Shown here one piece after another: positions 10,162-21,617 of a DNA stretch of 64,000 nt. Position 1 is the stretch's first letter, and the number at the start of each line of letters is the position of its first letter. The stretch comes from Sphingomonas ginsengisoli An et al. 2013 (lineage in GTDB: Bacteria > Pseudomonadota > Alphaproteobacteria > Sphingomonadales > Sphingomonadaceae): positions 2,108,001-2,172,000 of the forward strand of contig NZ_CP045434.1 of NCBI RefSeq assembly GCF_009363895.1, read 5' to 3'. Position numbers and translations under genes: made by a program. Under the pieces are notes generated by a model. It saw only the letters and a list, made by a program, of their open reading frames with translations. It was not told the DNA's origin and ran no database searches.

Positions 10162-10974
10162 CTAGCGCCGGACGGTGAAGGTATAGGTCAGGCCGGCGCC
10201 CGCCGAAAACTGGTTGCGCGAACCGTAGGTGCGGATGAACGGCGACTTGGCCGCATCTCCGACCAGCCGCTCGTAGCGGCCGAAGCCGAACAGCCCGAAG
10301 CGATGGCCGAGGTCGACATTGAGCCCGCTCGCCAGCGCCACCGCATAGACACCGCTGCCCGGGGTATAGGCGGGCAGGCCGGTCGCCAGCGACGCCGCCG
10401 GGCTGACCCCGAAATAGGTGCGGTCGAACTTGCCGCTGCCGAACATCACCCGCGGCCCGATCGAGAAGACATATTTATCGCCGTCGCGCCAGATCTTGTC
10501 GGCACCGACCTGGCCGACCAGCGCCTTGTGCCCGGTGACGCCCTGGCGCAGCTCGGCGCGCAGCCGGATGCTGTCGTCGAGCACATAGTCGACGAAGCCG
10601 CCGACCTCGACCGAGCGCTTGACCTCGCCGATCGCCACCCCGGCGTCGCTGTTGCGGCGGCGCGACTGGAGATAGCCGATCGGGCCGATCGAGAAGCCGC
10701 CGCTGGTGAAGAGCGGCAGCGACAGGCCGTCGTCGGGCGCGGAGAAATGGAATTCATGGTCGCCGCGGGCGATGCTCAGCCGGAATAGCGGGACGATGTC
10801 GTTATTGTCGGAGCCGATGAAGCTCGGCCGGGTCTGCACCCCGCCACCGACGCGGACGCGCAGGTCGTTGGACGGCGCGGTCGTGGCGGTCTCGGGCGGC
10901 GCGGTTTCCTGCGCGGCGGCGACGGTGGGAACGAGAGCGAATAGCGCCGCGGCGGCGGGAAGGAGATGCTTCAT
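10162..10974 (-). CDS. MipA/OmpV family outer-membrane protein
   Basis: 270 residues. A signal peptide (MKHLLPAAAALFALVPTVAAAQ) is followed by alternating amphipathic strands and the aromatic-rich C-terminal strand 'SAGAGLTYTFTVRR' of a beta-barrel. The motif 'RPSFIGSDNNDIVPLFRL' is typical of MipA/OmpV. In E. coli MipA scaffolds murein enzymes, but many alphaproteobacterial members have no assigned role. ATG 10974 was chosen over GTG 10998 because the signal peptide then starts directly with MKH. Confidence 0.88.
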   Translation of the reverse strand: MKHLLPAAAALFALVPTVAAAQETAPPETATTAPSNDLRVRVGGGVQTRPSFIGSDNNDIVPLFRLSIARGDHEFHFSAPDDGLSLPLFTSGGFSIGPIGYLQSRRRNSDAGVAIGEVKRSVEVGGFVDYVLDDSIRLRAELRQGVTGHKALVGQVGADKIWRDGDKYVFSIGPRVMFGSGKFDRTYFGVSPAASLATGLPAYTPGSGVYAVALASGLNVDLGHRFGLFGFGRYERLVGDAAKSPFIRTYGSRNQFSAGAGLTYTFTVRR

Positions 10975-11053
10975 GGCGCTTACGAACCGCCAACTCACCG
11001 CTTGGTTGCACCGCCGTATCGTTCGGGTCGCACCCTGTGGCTTTAGGGTCGCG

Positions 11054-12889
11054 CTAGCGCTGCCCCAGCACCGCCTCGACGATCGCCTCGGCGGCGTCCT
11101 CCGGGCTCATTGCGGTGGTGTCGATCCTGAGGTCGGGCCGCTCGGGCGCCTCATACGGACTGTCGATCCCGGTGAAATTCTTGAGCGCGCCGCTCCGCGC
11201 CTTGGCGTAAAGCCCCTTGGGGTCGCGCTCCTCGGCGACGCTCAGCGGCGCGTCGACGAACACTTCGAGGAACTCGCCCTCCGGCAGCATCCGCCGCACC
11301 ATCTCGCGCTCGGCCCGGAACGGTGAGATGAAGGCGGTGACGACGATCAGACCGGCGTCGGCCATCAGCTTGGCGACCTCGCCGACCCGGCGGATGTTCT
11401 CGATCCGGTCGGTCTCGGTGAAGCCGAGGTCGCGGTTGAGCCCGTGGCGGACGTTGTCGCCGTCGAGCAGGAAGCTGTGCCGCCCCAGCGCATGGAGTCG
11501 CTTCTCGACCAGATTGGCGATGGTCGACTTGCCCGCCCCGCTCAGGCCCGTCAGCCACACCACGCAGGGCCGCTGGCCCTTCTGCGCGGCATGCGCCTCG
11601 CGGCCGATCTCGATATGCTGCCAGTGGACGTTCTGCGCCCGTCGTAGCGCGAAGTGGATCATCCCCGCCGCGACCGTGTCGTTGCTGGTCTTGTCGACCA
11701 GCACGAACCCGCCGAGCGCGCGGCTCTCCCCGTAAGGCTCGAACACCAGCGGCGCGTCGGTCGCCAGTTCGACCACCCCGATCGCATTCAGCCCGAGCGT
11801 CTTGGCCGCCAGATGCTCGCCCGAATTGACGTTGAGCTCATATTTGGGCGGTTGCACCGTCGCGGTGACGCTCTGGGTCGCCAGCTTGAGCGTATAGCCG
11901 CGCCCGGGCACCAGCTCCTGCTCGCCGAGCCAGACCAGCGCCGCCTCGAACTGGTCCGACTGCTGCGGCGGCGCCTCGGCCGCGGCGATCGTCTCCCCGC
12001 GCGAACAATCGACCTCGTCCGCGAAGGTCAGCGTCACCGACTGCCCCGCCGACGCCTGGCCGAGGTCGCCGTCCATCGTCACGATCCGCGCGATCCCGGT
12101 GGTCCGCCCCGACGGCAGCAGCCGCACGGCGTCCCCCGGCCGCACCGTCCCGGCGACGATCTGCCCGGCATAGCCACGGAAGTCGGCGTTGGGCCGGCTG
12201 ACCAGCTGCACCGGCATCCGGAACGGCCGCGCGACCTCGGCGTCGAGCTCGACCGGCAGTGTCTCGAGCGCCTCGATCAGCGTCGGCCCGTCGTACCACG
12301 GCGTCGCCGCCGAACGCTCCATCACATTGTCGCCCTTGAGCCCCGACAAGGGGATCGCGGTCACCGCGCCGATCCCCTCCTCGTCGGCGAAGGCGCGGTA
12401 ATCGGCGACGATTGCCTCGAAGGTCGCCCGGTCGTTGTCGACCAGGTCCATCTTGTTGACCGCCAGCACCAGGTGCCGGAGCCCGAGCAACCGCACAATA
12501 TGGCTGTGCCGCCGCGTCTGGGTCAGCACGCCCTTGCTGGCGTCGATCAGGATCACCGCGGCATCGGCCGTGCTCGCGCCTGTCGCCATGTTGCGGGTGT
12601 ACTGCTCGTGCCCCGGGCAGTCGGCGACGATGAACCGCCGCTTGGGCGTCGCGAAGAAGCGGTAGGCGACGTCGATGGTGATGCCCTGCTCGCGCTCGGC
12701 CGCCAGCCCGTCGACCAGCAGCGCGAAGTCGATGTCCTCGCCCTGCGTGCCGACCCTTTTGCTGTCGGCCGCCAGCGCGACGCGCTGGTCCTCCATCAGC
12801 AGCTGGCAATCCCACAGCAGCCGCCCGATCAGCGTCGACTTGCCGTCGTCGACGCTACCGCAGGTGATGAAGCGAAGGAGGTCCTGCAC
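11054..12889 (-). CDS. cysNC: Bifunctional sulfate adenylyltransferase subunit 1 / adenylylsulfate kinase
   Basis: 611 residues. The N-terminal half is a translation-GTPase-like CysN: P-loop GSVDDGKST at 11-19, DCPGHEQY near 90 and NKMD near 145. The C-terminal part (about 440-611) is APS kinase (CysC) with P-loop GLSGAGKS near 445-452. With CysD it activates sulfate to APS, and the kinase domain phosphorylates APS to PAPS. The GTG start lies two bases after the cysD stop, suggesting translational coupling. No cysH/cysI genes are in the window. Confidence 0.97.
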   Translation of the reverse strand: MQDLLRFITCGSVDDGKSTLIGRLLWDCQLLMEDQRVALAADSKRVGTQGEDIDFALLVDGLAAEREQGITIDVAYRFFATPKRRFIVADCPGHEQYTRNMATGASTADAAVILIDASKGVLTQTRRHSHIVRLLGLRHLVLAVNKMDLVDNDRATFEAIVADYRAFADEEGIGAVTAIPLSGLKGDNVMERSAATPWYDGPTLIEALETLPVELDAEVARPFRMPVQLVSRPNADFRGYAGQIVAGTVRPGDAVRLLPSGRTTGIARIVTMDGDLGQASAGQSVTLTFADEVDCSRGETIAAAEAPPQQSDQFEAALVWLGEQELVPGRGYTLKLATQSVTATVQPPKYELNVNSGEHLAAKTLGLNAIGVVELATDAPLVFEPYGESRALGGFVLVDKTSNDTVAAGMIHFALRRAQNVHWQHIEIGREAHAAQKGQRPCVVWLTGLSGAGKSTIANLVEKRLHALGRHSFLLDGDNVRHGLNRDLGFTETDRIENIRRVGEVAKLMADAGLIVVTAFISPFRAEREMVRRMLPEGEFLEVFVDAPLSVAEERDPKGLYAKARSGALKNFTGIDSPYEAPERPDLRIDTTAMSPEDAAEAIVEAVLGQR

Positions 12890-12891
12890 GG

Positions 12892-13791
12892 TTAAAAATA
12901 CCCCTCGCGCTTCTTCACTTCCATGCTCGCGCTCTCGTCGCGGTCGATGACGCGCCCCTGCCGCTCGCTGGTCCGGCTCGCCGCCATTTCGGCGATCATC
13001 TTGGGCAAAGTGTCGGCGTCGCTCTCCATCGCGCCCGTCAGCGGATAACAGCCCATCGTGCGGAAGCGGATCAGCCGCTCCTCGATCACCTCACCCTCGG
13101 CCAGCGGAAAGCGCTCGTCGTCGACCATCAGGATGGTGCCGTCGCGCACCACCGTCGGACGCTTGGCCGCCAGGTAGAGCGGCACCACATCGATCGCCTC
13201 CCGCTCGATATATTCCCAGATGTCGCGCTCGGTCCAATTGCTGATCGGGAACACCCGCACGCTCTCGCCCGCGTTCACCTTGAGGTTGTAGAGGTTCCAC
13301 AGCTCGGGCCGCTGGCGCTTGGGATCCCAGCGGTGGTTGCGTCCGCGGACCGAGACGATCCGCTCCTTGGCGCGCGCCTTCTCCTCGTCGCGCCGCCCGC
13401 CGCCGAGGATCGCGTCATAGCCCCCCGCGTCCAGCGCCGCCCGCAGCGCCTCGGTCAGCATCAGCCTTGTGTAGACCGGGGTCGGCGTGTCGAACGGATT
13501 GACCCCGTCCGCCGCCGCCGCGTCATTGTGCCAGACGATCAGCTCCATCCCCAGCGCCGCCGCGGTCCGGTCGCGGTGCTCGAGCATCGCGCGGAAATCC
13601 CACCCGCTGGCGATGTGCAGCAGCGGAAACGGCGGCGGCGCCGGCGCGAAGGCCTTGCGCGCCAAATGCAGCATGACGCTCGAATCCTTGCCGATCGAGT
13701 AGAGGAACACCGGCTTCTTCGCCTCGGCCGCCACCTCGCGCAGGATGTGGATGCTCTCGGCCTCGAGCCGGTCGAGGTGCGTCATGCTCAT
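12892..13791 (-). CDS. cysD: Sulfate adenylyltransferase subunit 2
   Basis: 299 residues, the normal length for CysD. The PP-loop motif SIGKDSS is at 32-38; '[16 protein letters not shown]' and '[14 protein letters not shown]' are conserved CysD segments. It catalyses APS formation from ATP and sulfate, driven by GTP hydrolysis in CysN. ATG 13791 was used ([10 protein letters not shown]); the longer frame adds 34 arginine-rich residues of non-family character. It heads the cysD-cysNC pair; a regulator gene ends 62 bases upstream on the same strand. Confidence 0.97.
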   Translation of the reverse strand: MSMTHLDRLEAESIHILREVAAEAKKPVFLYSIGKDSSVMLHLARKAFAPAPPPFPLLHIASGWDFRAMLEHRDRTAAALGMELIVWHNDAAAADGVNPFDTPTPVYTRLMLTEALRAALDAGGYDAILGGGRRDEEKARAKERIVSVRGRNHRWDPKRQRPELWNLYNLKVNAGESVRVFPISNWTERDIWEYIEREAIDVVPLYLAAKRPTVVRDGTILMVDDERFPLAEGEVIEERLIRFRTMGCYPLTGAMESDADTLPKMIAEMAASRTSERQGRVIDRDESASMEVKKREGYF

Positions 13792-13852
13792 GGGAGCGCC
13801 CTCTGCCGTGCGGTTGCGGCAAAGAAAAGGCGCTCCGGTCCGCCGCCAACGG

Positions 13853-14158
13853 TCAGGCCGTCGCCCCCGCCAGCCGCTGAAGCGCCGCGACATGGGCCTT
13901 GAATGCGGCCCGTCCGGTCCGGGTCAGCGCCGCCCAGGTCCGCTGCCGGCCGTCGAGCGCGCTCTTGCGCAGCGCCACATAACCCGCCTCCGACAATGCC
14001 GAGAGATGCTTGCTCATCACCGAATCGGCCACCCCCGCGATCTCGCGCAGCCGGGCGAATTCGGCCTCCTGGACGTTGGCCAGCACCGCCGCCACCTGCA
14101 GCCGGACCGGCTGGTGGAAGGCGGGGTCGAACCCCACCATCACATTGCCGTCGCTCAC
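13853..14158 (-). CDS. Winged-helix transcriptional regulator (HTH_34-like)
   Basis: 101 residues. The sequence '[20 protein letters not shown]' is followed by '[20 protein letters not shown]' as the recognition HTH (about 38-58) and a wing '[19 protein letters not shown]'. This is the small ArsR/MarR-like family with PF13601-type winged helix. The GTG start overlaps the stop of the upstream membrane gene by four bases, so the two form one unit. Three TTTCCA-N3-TGGAAA-type palindromes upstream of the unit are the obvious candidate operators, implying autoregulation. Its signal is unknown. Confidence 0.85.
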   Translation of the reverse strand: MSDGNVMVGFDPAFHQPVRLQVAAVLANVQEAEFARLREIAGVADSVMSKHLSALSEAGYVALRKSALDGRQRTWAALTRTGRAAFKAHVAALQRLAGATA

Positions 14159-14592
14159 AGGCCGAGGTCCTTGCGGAAGACGCGCTGCCAGATCAAGCTG
14201 CCCCAAATGCCCAACATCACCGCCAGCGCCCCGATCCCGAGGCGGGTGGCGAGGCTCAATCCGCTTTCGCGCGCATGGATCTCGGCGAAGACCAGCACCA
14301 TCATCACGCCCAGCATGACGAAGGCGACGACCCGGGTCCGGCCCTTGCGGTAGCCGTTGACGAACACGCCCATCCGCTTGCGGTCCGCCCGGACCAGCAA
14401 CACGACCCCGGCCATGGCGCAGGCCAGCAAGCCCATGCTCAGCGGGCTCGCCAGCCCCTGCGCCAGCACCAGCACGCCCATCACCAGGCCGAACGCCACG
14501 TGCCGCCACGGCGGGCAGTCGGCCGCCCGCGCCAGATCGGCCTTGGCCGCGTCCATCGTCCCCAGTGCCGCCAGTGCCTCGTTCCGATCCAT
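14155..14592 (-). CDS. Four-helix membrane protein paired with the winged-helix regulator
   Basis: 145 residues starting MDRNEALAALGTMDAAKADL. Four predicted transmembrane helices (about 34-54, 60-76, 91-109 and 119-135) follow a soluble N-terminus. AAAGGGAC lies about eight bases upstream of the ATG; the longer in-frame start at 14625 would fall inside the first operator palindrome. Membrane protein plus small winged-helix regulator pairs of this layout are common hypothetical modules; a sensing role for the membrane protein is inference. No named family recognised. Confidence 0.75.
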   Translation of the reverse strand: MDRNEALAALGTMDAAKADLARAADCPPWRHVAFGLVMGVLVLAQGLASPLSMGLLACAMAGVVLLVRADRKRMGVFVNGYRKGRTRVVAFVMLGVMMVLVFAEIHARESGLSLATRLGIGALAVMLGIWGSLIWQRVFRKDLGL

Positions 14593-14618
14593 CGTCAGTC
14601 CCTTTTGTGTCGTTTCAC

Positions 14619-16770
<2,152 letters not shown>

Positions 16771-16899
16771 GGTCATTCACGCGGCGCAATAATCGCCGCT
16801 GTGCCGCCAGCCGCAAACGCGCTATCTTCCGTTAGCGTTCTCAAGCGGTCGAGTCGCGTCGGGCCGGAGCGCTTCGCATCCTTCCAACGGGGGCTGAAG

Positions 16900-17817
16900 A
16901 TGTTCATCCGCGCGACCTGTGCCTTGGTGTTGCTCGCCTTTTCCAGCGCGCTCGCCGCCGCGGTCCGGCCCTATCCGGCCACCTTCCAGATCCGCGACAT
17001 CGCCACCAACGGCGCGACCATCCACGTCCGTGTCGGCGGCCGCGGCCCGGCGGTGGTGCTGATCCACGGCTATGGCGAAACCGGCGACATGTGGCAGCCG
17101 CTCGCCGTCGACCTTGCCCGCGACCATCAGGTGATCGTCCCCGACCTGCGCGGCCTCGGCCTCTCCTCCAAGCCCGCCGCCGGCTTCGACAAGAAAACCC
17201 AGGCCGGCGACATCGCCGGCGTGATGGACGCGCTCCACGTCGCCCGCGCCGACCTCGTCACCCACGACATCGGCAACATGGTCGGCTTCGCCTTCGCCAT
17301 CCAGCATCCCGACCGGGTCCGCCGCTTCGCGCTGATCGATGCGCCGGTTCCCGGGGTCGGCCCGTGGGAGGAGATTCTCAAGAACCCCCTGCTGTGGCAT
17401 TTCCGCTTCGGCGGCCCGGACATGGAGCGGCTGGTGAAGGGCCGCGAGCGCATCTACCTCGACCGCTTCTGGAATGAATTCTCCGCCGTCCCCGCCCATT
17501 TCGACGAAGCCAGCCGCCAGCATTACGCCCGGCTCTACGCTTTGCCCGAGGCGATGCATTCGGGTTTCGAGCAGTTCCACGCCTTCGACCAGGACGCGGT
17601 CGACAACCGCGCCTGGCTCGCCGCCAAGGGCAAGCTCGCCATGCCCGTCCTCGCGCTCGGCGGGGAAAAGAGCTTCGGCGCGCAGATGGCCGAGGTGATG
17701 CGCGGCGGCGCCACCGACGTCACCGGCGGCATCGTCCCCGGCTCGGGCCACTGGATCATGGAGGAAAATCCCACCGCCACGATAGCCCTCGTCCGCGCCT
17801 TCCTCGACAAGCCCTGA
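16900..17817 (+). CDS. Secreted alpha/beta hydrolase, epoxide-hydrolase/dehalogenase type
   Basis: 305 residues with a signal peptide (MFIRATCALVLLAFSSALAA). The oxyanion motif HGYGE is at 56-60. The nucleophile-elbow region THDIGNMVG places Asp123 at the nucleophile position, as in epoxide hydrolases and haloalkane dehalogenases, rather than a serine. The C-terminal 'PGSGHWIMEENP' holds the catalytic histidine. ATG 16900 was chosen; the longer GTG frame lacks a signal-like start. It is predicted to be periplasmic; the substrate is unknown. It is followed after 34 bases by another alpha/beta hydrolase gene. Confidence 0.85.
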   Translation: MFIRATCALVLLAFSSALAAAVRPYPATFQIRDIATNGATIHVRVGGRGPAVVLIHGYGETGDMWQPLAVDLARDHQVIVPDLRGLGLSSKPAAGFDKKTQAGDIAGVMDALHVARADLVTHDIGNMVGFAFAIQHPDRVRRFALIDAPVPGVGPWEEILKNPLLWHFRFGGPDMERLVKGRERIYLDRFWNEFSAVPAHFDEASRQHYARLYALPEAMHSGFEQFHAFDQDAVDNRAWLAAKGKLAMPVLALGGEKSFGAQMAEVMRGGATDVTGGIVPGSGHWIMEENPTATIALVRAFLDKP

Positions 17818-17851
17818 ACCCGCGTCCCCCGCCCAGCCAAGGAGAGCGACG

Positions 17852-18721
17852 ATGATCCAAGCGACCGAACATTGGCTCGACGGCCACGGCGGCCGCCTGT
17901 TCCTCCGCCATTGGGAGCCGGCGGGCGCACCGCGCGCCAGCCTGGTGCTGTGCCACGGGTTCAATGCGCATGGCGGCCATTATCTGCGCGCGGGCGAAGC
18001 ATTTGCGGACGCCGGCCTGGCGGTCACCGCGCTCGACCTGCGCGGGCGCGGGCGTTCGGAAGGCGAGCGCTTCTACATCGACAATATCAGCGAATATGTC
18101 GCCGACCTGTCGGCCGCCATCGAATGGGCGCGTTGCCGCCATCCGGACCTGCCCGTCTTTGTCCTCGGCCACAGCGCGGGCGGGGTCACCGTGGTGAGTT
18201 ACGCGCTCGACTATCAGGACCGGATCGCCGGCCTCGTCTGCGAAAGCTTCGCCTTCCGCGTGTTCGCCCCCGACGTCGCGCTGAAGCTGCTCGAGGGCGC
18301 CAGCCACCTCACCCCGCACCTCCACGTGCTTAAGCTCAAGATGGAGGACTTTTCGCGCGATCCCGAGTGGGTCGCGAGCTTGCTCGCCGATCCGCTGACT
18401 AAGGACGAGGTCCAGCCCGTCGCCAGTGTCGCCGCGCTCGCCCGCGCCGCCGAACGTTTCGAGCAGGAATTCGGGCGGATCACCCTGCCCGTGTTGATCC
18501 TCCACGGCACCGCCGACAAGGCCGCGCGCCCCGATGGCAGCGAGCAGTTTCACCGTGAAGCGAGCTCGACCGACAAGACACTCAGGCTCTACGAGGGGCA
18601 TTTCCACGACCTCCTCAACGATCTCGGCCGCGAGGAAGTGCTGGCCGACATCACCGCCTGGCTCGACGCCCGCCTGCCCACCTCTGCCCGGCGCAACGAA
18701 CAACCAGCGGAAAGAGTCTGA
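17852..18721 (+). CDS. Alpha/beta hydrolase, monoacylglycerol-lipase/lysophospholipase type
   Basis: 289 residues, without signal peptide. HGFNAHGGHY (near 35-44) is the oxyanion region, GHSAGG (near 108) holds the nucleophilic serine, ILHGTADKAARPDGS the acid, and EGHFHDLLND the histidine. The pattern is that of the Hydrolase_4 (serine aminopeptidase S33/monoglyceride lipase) group. Substrate specificity is not determinable. AAGGAGA lies before the ATG. It is probably co-transcribed with the preceding hydrolase. Confidence 0.88.
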   Translation: MIQATEHWLDGHGGRLFLRHWEPAGAPRASLVLCHGFNAHGGHYLRAGEAFADAGLAVTALDLRGRGRSEGERFYIDNISEYVADLSAAIEWARCRHPDLPVFVLGHSAGGVTVVSYALDYQDRIAGLVCESFAFRVFAPDVALKLLEGASHLTPHLHVLKLKMEDFSRDPEWVASLLADPLTKDEVQPVASVAALARAAERFEQEFGRITLPVLILHGTADKAARPDGSEQFHREASSTDKTLRLYEGHFHDLLNDLGREEVLADITAWLDARLPTSARRNEQPAERV

Positions 18722-18821
18722 GGCTGCGAGCGGCCCGTCGATCTTTTCGGCAACGACCACTCATTCCCGCCACACCACAAACCCCTGTCCTACACGCGCG
18801 CAATCTGCTCCATCATCGGCG

Positions 18822-19208
18822 ATGCGCCCGCCCGCCCCACCGCCGCGCCCCTCGCGCCAGTCCTGCCGCCGCGACGGCTGGACTGTCGCGCGGCAGCTCG
18901 CCTTTCTCGATAGCCTCGCCCGCACCCGCCATGTCGGCACCGCTGCGGCGGCGGCGGGGATGAGCCGGGAGGGCGCCTACCGCTTGCGCGATCGCCAGCC
19001 GGACGGGCTGTTTGCCGCCATGTGGCAGCGGGCGATGACGCCTCCGCCCGCCTCCGCGCCCCCACCCGAAAGTCACATGGAAAGCTACAGCGACGGCCGC
19101 CTGATGCGCCTGCTCGGCGACCGGCAGCGGCGCAATTCCGCCGCTGCGCCCACCTCCCCGCGGCCGGAGCGCGAAGGCACCACGGCGCATCGGGCGGAAA
19201 CTTCGTAA
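18822..19208 (+). CDS. Small HTH-like protein of a sphingomonad-type family
   Basis: 128 residues. The core 'CRRDGWTVARQLAFLDSLAR', then 'TRHVGTAAAAAGMSREGAYRL' resembles a helix-turn-helix of the kind seen in phage terminase small subunits, followed by 'FAAMWQRAM'. The flanks are proline/arginine-rich and probably disordered. It is likely a DNA-binding accessory protein; no target can be named. The start was placed at the first ATG after the preceding hydrolase gene; the longer upstream frame overlaps that gene. Confidence 0.65.
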   Translation: MRPPAPPPRPSRQSCRRDGWTVARQLAFLDSLARTRHVGTAAAAAGMSREGAYRLRDRQPDGLFAAMWQRAMTPPPASAPPPESHMESYSDGRLMRLLGDRQRRNSAAAPTSPRPEREGTTAHRAETS

Positions 19209-19425
19209 CCTTCACCGCCGCCGCTGGCCCTCGCTGACCCGCCTCACTAGCCTCCGTGCAGCGCGCCTGGCCCATCGCTATGCCGAATGCCGAGCGCTTC
19301 ATCGCCCGCTGGGGCAATTTGGGGCTTCCTTTCTGGCGGTCCGAGGACCACGGGCCTGAATGACCCGCTCGCCCGTTACACCTCCTGCATCCCGACCACC
19401 GTCGGTCGCTCACCAAGGACCAAAT

Positions 19426-19710
19426 ATGACCCACCGCACCGATCAAGCCTGGGCCAACCTCTGGTTCGACAGCGCGCTGCTGATGACCGATGCCGCCGCC
19501 GTCATCGGCTTGCGCACGCTCAAGGTGATGCAGGGCGGCCCCCGAGCCGCGCACGAGGCCGAGCGGATGGTCGCCGAGAAGATGGCGGCCGGCGCCGAGC
19601 TGGCCCAGGCGCTCGTGAGCGGGAAGGTGAGCACACCGCTGGGCGCTGCCCGCGCCGCGGTGCGCATCGCCGGCAAGCGCGTCCGCGCCAACCGCAAGCG
19701 CTTGGGCTGA
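19426..19710 (+). CDS. Hypothetical small helical protein
   Basis: 94 residues beginning MTHRTDQAWANLWFDSALLM. It is mainly alpha-helical with 'AERMVAEKMAAGAELAQALV' amphipathic stretches and a basic C-terminus (RIAGKRVRANRKRLG). There is no signal peptide or clear membrane helix. It loosely resembles phasin-like or surface-associated helical proteins, but I do not assign a family. AAGGAC lies just before the ATG. The 217 bases upstream contain no gene I can support. Confidence 0.6.
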   Translation: MTHRTDQAWANLWFDSALLMTDAAAVIGLRTLKVMQGGPRAAHEAERMVAEKMAAGAELAQALVSGKVSTPLGAARAAVRIAGKRVRANRKRLG

Positions 19711-19719
19711 CAGCTTAGC

Positions 19720-19968
19720 TCAGCGCTCGGTCCGGCCGATCCGATACGGCCCCTCGCGCTCTGGCATCGCCGCGCCCTGCCAGCTCAGCCGCACCCGCCC
19801 GTCCGCAACCAGCGCGTCGACCGCTTTGTGGACCTCGCTCATGCGCGCGCGCCAGTCGGCCTCCCCACGCTCGGCGGCGAGCGTGCGGGCGACCTCGCTC
19901 GGGCAGACGGTCGCGCGCTCATCGCGCCGACCGAGCAGGTCCAGCACCGCCGCCGCGGCGCGGCTCAC
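19720..19968 (-). CDS. DUF3253 family protein
   Basis: 82 residues: 'AAVLDLLGRRDERATVCPSE' then 'VARTLAAERG' and 'ALVADGRVRLSWQG', the winged-helix-like DUF3253 pattern. Biochemical role unknown. It begins inside the end of the DUF427 gene (four-base ATGA overlap), so the two are co-translated. Confidence 0.85.
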   Translation of the reverse strand: MSRAAAAVLDLLGRRDERATVCPSEVARTLAAERGEADWRARMSEVHKAVDALVADGRVRLSWQGAAMPEREGPYRIGRTER

Positions 19969-20246
19969 CTGACCTCCACGCCTTTCCAGAACGCCACCCG
20001 CCCCGCGATCTCCTTCGCCGCCTCCTTGGGCTCGGGATAATACCAGGCCGCGTCCTTATTCTCGGCGCCGCCCGCGACCAGCGAGTAATAATGGGCGGTA
20101 CCCTTCCACGGGCAGACGCTGGTGGTCGCGCTGTCCTTGAGCACGCCGGGCATCACCGCGCTCGCCGGGAAGTAGGCGTTCCCCTCCACCGTCACGATAT
20201 CGTCGCTGCGCGCGATCAGCGTGTCGTTCCACCAGGCTTCGGTCAT
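19965..20246 (-). CDS. DUF427 family protein
   Basis: 93 residues. The family core 'VTVEGNAYFPASAV' then 'TTSVCPWKGTAHYYSL' and 'AAWYYPEPKEAA' is a clear DUF427 signature. Small cytoplasmic beta-rich protein of unknown function. The 388-residue open frame was trimmed to the ATG at 20246, where family similarity begins (MTEAWWNDTLIARSD). It forms a two-gene unit with the DUF3253 gene. Confidence 0.9.
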   Translation of the reverse strand: MTEAWWNDTLIARSDDIVTVEGNAYFPASAVMPGVLKDSATTSVCPWKGTAHYYSLVAGGAENKDAAWYYPEPKEAAKEIAGRVAFWKGVEVR

Positions 20247-20351
20247 CGGGTCGGCTCCTAGGCACATGCATCCACTCCCCGCCCAACGCCGTAATTGCCA
20301 ACATCGCCGCATGCGGCTCTCATGGCCGCGCCGAATTTGAAGGGGACGATC

Positions 20352-20894
20352 ATGCTGCTCAGCCTCATGCTTCTCGCCGCCGCCCAACCCGCGCCGCCCC
20401 CAACGCTGACCCTCGCCGCCGCGCGGGCGACGCTGGTCGGGCGCTGGCAGGGCAAGCTCGAATATCGCGACTATCAGTCGAACCGCTGGGTCGGGCTGCC
20501 GATGACCGTCGCCATCCGCGACGGCGGCGACGGGGTGACCCAGCTGCGCGTCGCCGACTTCGACGATGGCCCCAAGGCCGGCACCGTCCGCATCACCACC
20601 GTCTCGATGCTGCTCAAGGACGGCGCGAGCGAGAGCAGCGTCTCCTTCCGCAAGAACGACACGCCCGAACTGTCGACCGCGAGGCTCCGCTTGAGCGCCG
20701 CCCCTACCCCCGCCCGCTGGGTCATCGTCAGCGAGGAGACCGGCACCGACGACAATCGCCCCGCCAAGATCCGCGTCACCACCACCCGCGACGGCAATGC
20801 GCTGACCGAGCTCAAGGAAGTCGACTTCACCGACTACGCCGCCGAGACCTGGCTCCCGCGCAACCGCACCACCCTCACCCGCGCCGGCGACTGA
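20352..20894 (+). CDS. Hypothetical exported protein
   Basis: 180 residues. A short signal peptide (MLLSLMLLAAAQPAPPP) precedes a beta-rich domain, with 'LVGRWQGKLEYRDYQSNRWV' near 32-52 and a C-terminal 'EVDFTDYAAETWLPRNRTTL'. The composition suggests a periplasmic lipocalin-like or calycin-like barrel, but this is only an impression. GAAGGGGA lies about 11 bases upstream of ATG 20352. Function unknown. Confidence 0.65.
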   Translation: MLLSLMLLAAAQPAPPPTLTLAAARATLVGRWQGKLEYRDYQSNRWVGLPMTVAIRDGGDGVTQLRVADFDDGPKAGTVRITTVSMLLKDGASESSVSFRKNDTPELSTARLRLSAAPTPARWVIVSEETGTDDNRPAKIRVTTTRDGNALTELKEVDFTDYAAETWLPRNRTTLTRAGD

Positions 20895-20905
20895 GGCTGC
20901 GCGGC

Positions 20906-21496
20906 TCAGCCGTGCACGGTCTCGCCCCGCGCCAGGGCGGCAACCCATTTGGCCACTGCAACCTTCCGCTTGGCCCGCTCGGTCACCGCGTGGAGCCGGT
21001 AGAGCACCGCATAGCGATTGGCGCCGCTCAACCCGTCGAAGAACGACTTCGCCGGCGGCCTCCTGGCGAGCGCCGCCGCCAAGTCCTCGGGCACCGCGAT
21101 CCGGCTCGCCGGCGGATAGGCCGCCTCCCACCGCCCGTCCGCCTTGGCCGCCTCAATCTGTGCCACACCGCCCGGCCGCACCCGCCCCTCGGCAAGCAGC
21201 TCCTCGGCCCGGCGGGCATCGTTCTCGGACCATTTCGAGCGCGGCCGGCGCGGCGTGAATCGGATCAGGAAATGACGCTCGTCGAGCTTGCCGAGCTGCC
21301 CGTCGATCCAGCCGAAGCACAGCGCGCTGTCGATCGCCTCCGCCTTGCCGACCGAGGTCGCCCCGCCGCCAGCCTTGGCGATCGCCAGCCAGATCCCCTT
21401 GGCGTCGGCCGGCTGCGTTGCCAGCCACGCCTCCAGCGCCGCCTGGTCCGTGAAATGCGTGATCGGCAGGCCGCTGCGTTCACTGTCCCCTGTCAC
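20906..21496 (-). CDS. YdeI/OmpD-associated family protein
   Basis: 196 residues from a GTG start (VTGDSERSGLPITHFTD). Conserved family segments are 'AWLATQPADAKGIWLAIAK', 'DSALCFGWIDGQLGKLDER', 'RFTPRRPRSKWSENDARRAE' and a C-terminal OmdA-like domain ending 'YRLHAVTERAKRKVAVAKWV'. The family is soluble and linked in older literature to bacteriocin/peptide resistance; the role here is unknown. The open frame extends upstream, but that part has no family character. Confidence 0.82.
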   Translation of the reverse strand: MTGDSERSGLPITHFTDQAALEAWLATQPADAKGIWLAIAKAGGGATSVGKAEAIDSALCFGWIDGQLGKLDERHFLIRFTPRRPRSKWSENDARRAEELLAEGRVRPGGVAQIEAAKADGRWEAAYPPASRIAVPEDLAAALARRPPAKSFFDGLSGANRYAVLYRLHAVTERAKRKVAVAKWVAALARGETVHG

Positions 21497-21617
21497 GGCA
21501 CCATGGTGCCCGGCGCCAAGAAGCCGAGCAAGGCGATTGCGGCTCGGTTGACGGCGCCGCCGCCGCGATGAACAATGGCTCCAGCGCGGGGTCACCCCGC
21601 CATCCGGGGGGAAGCAC

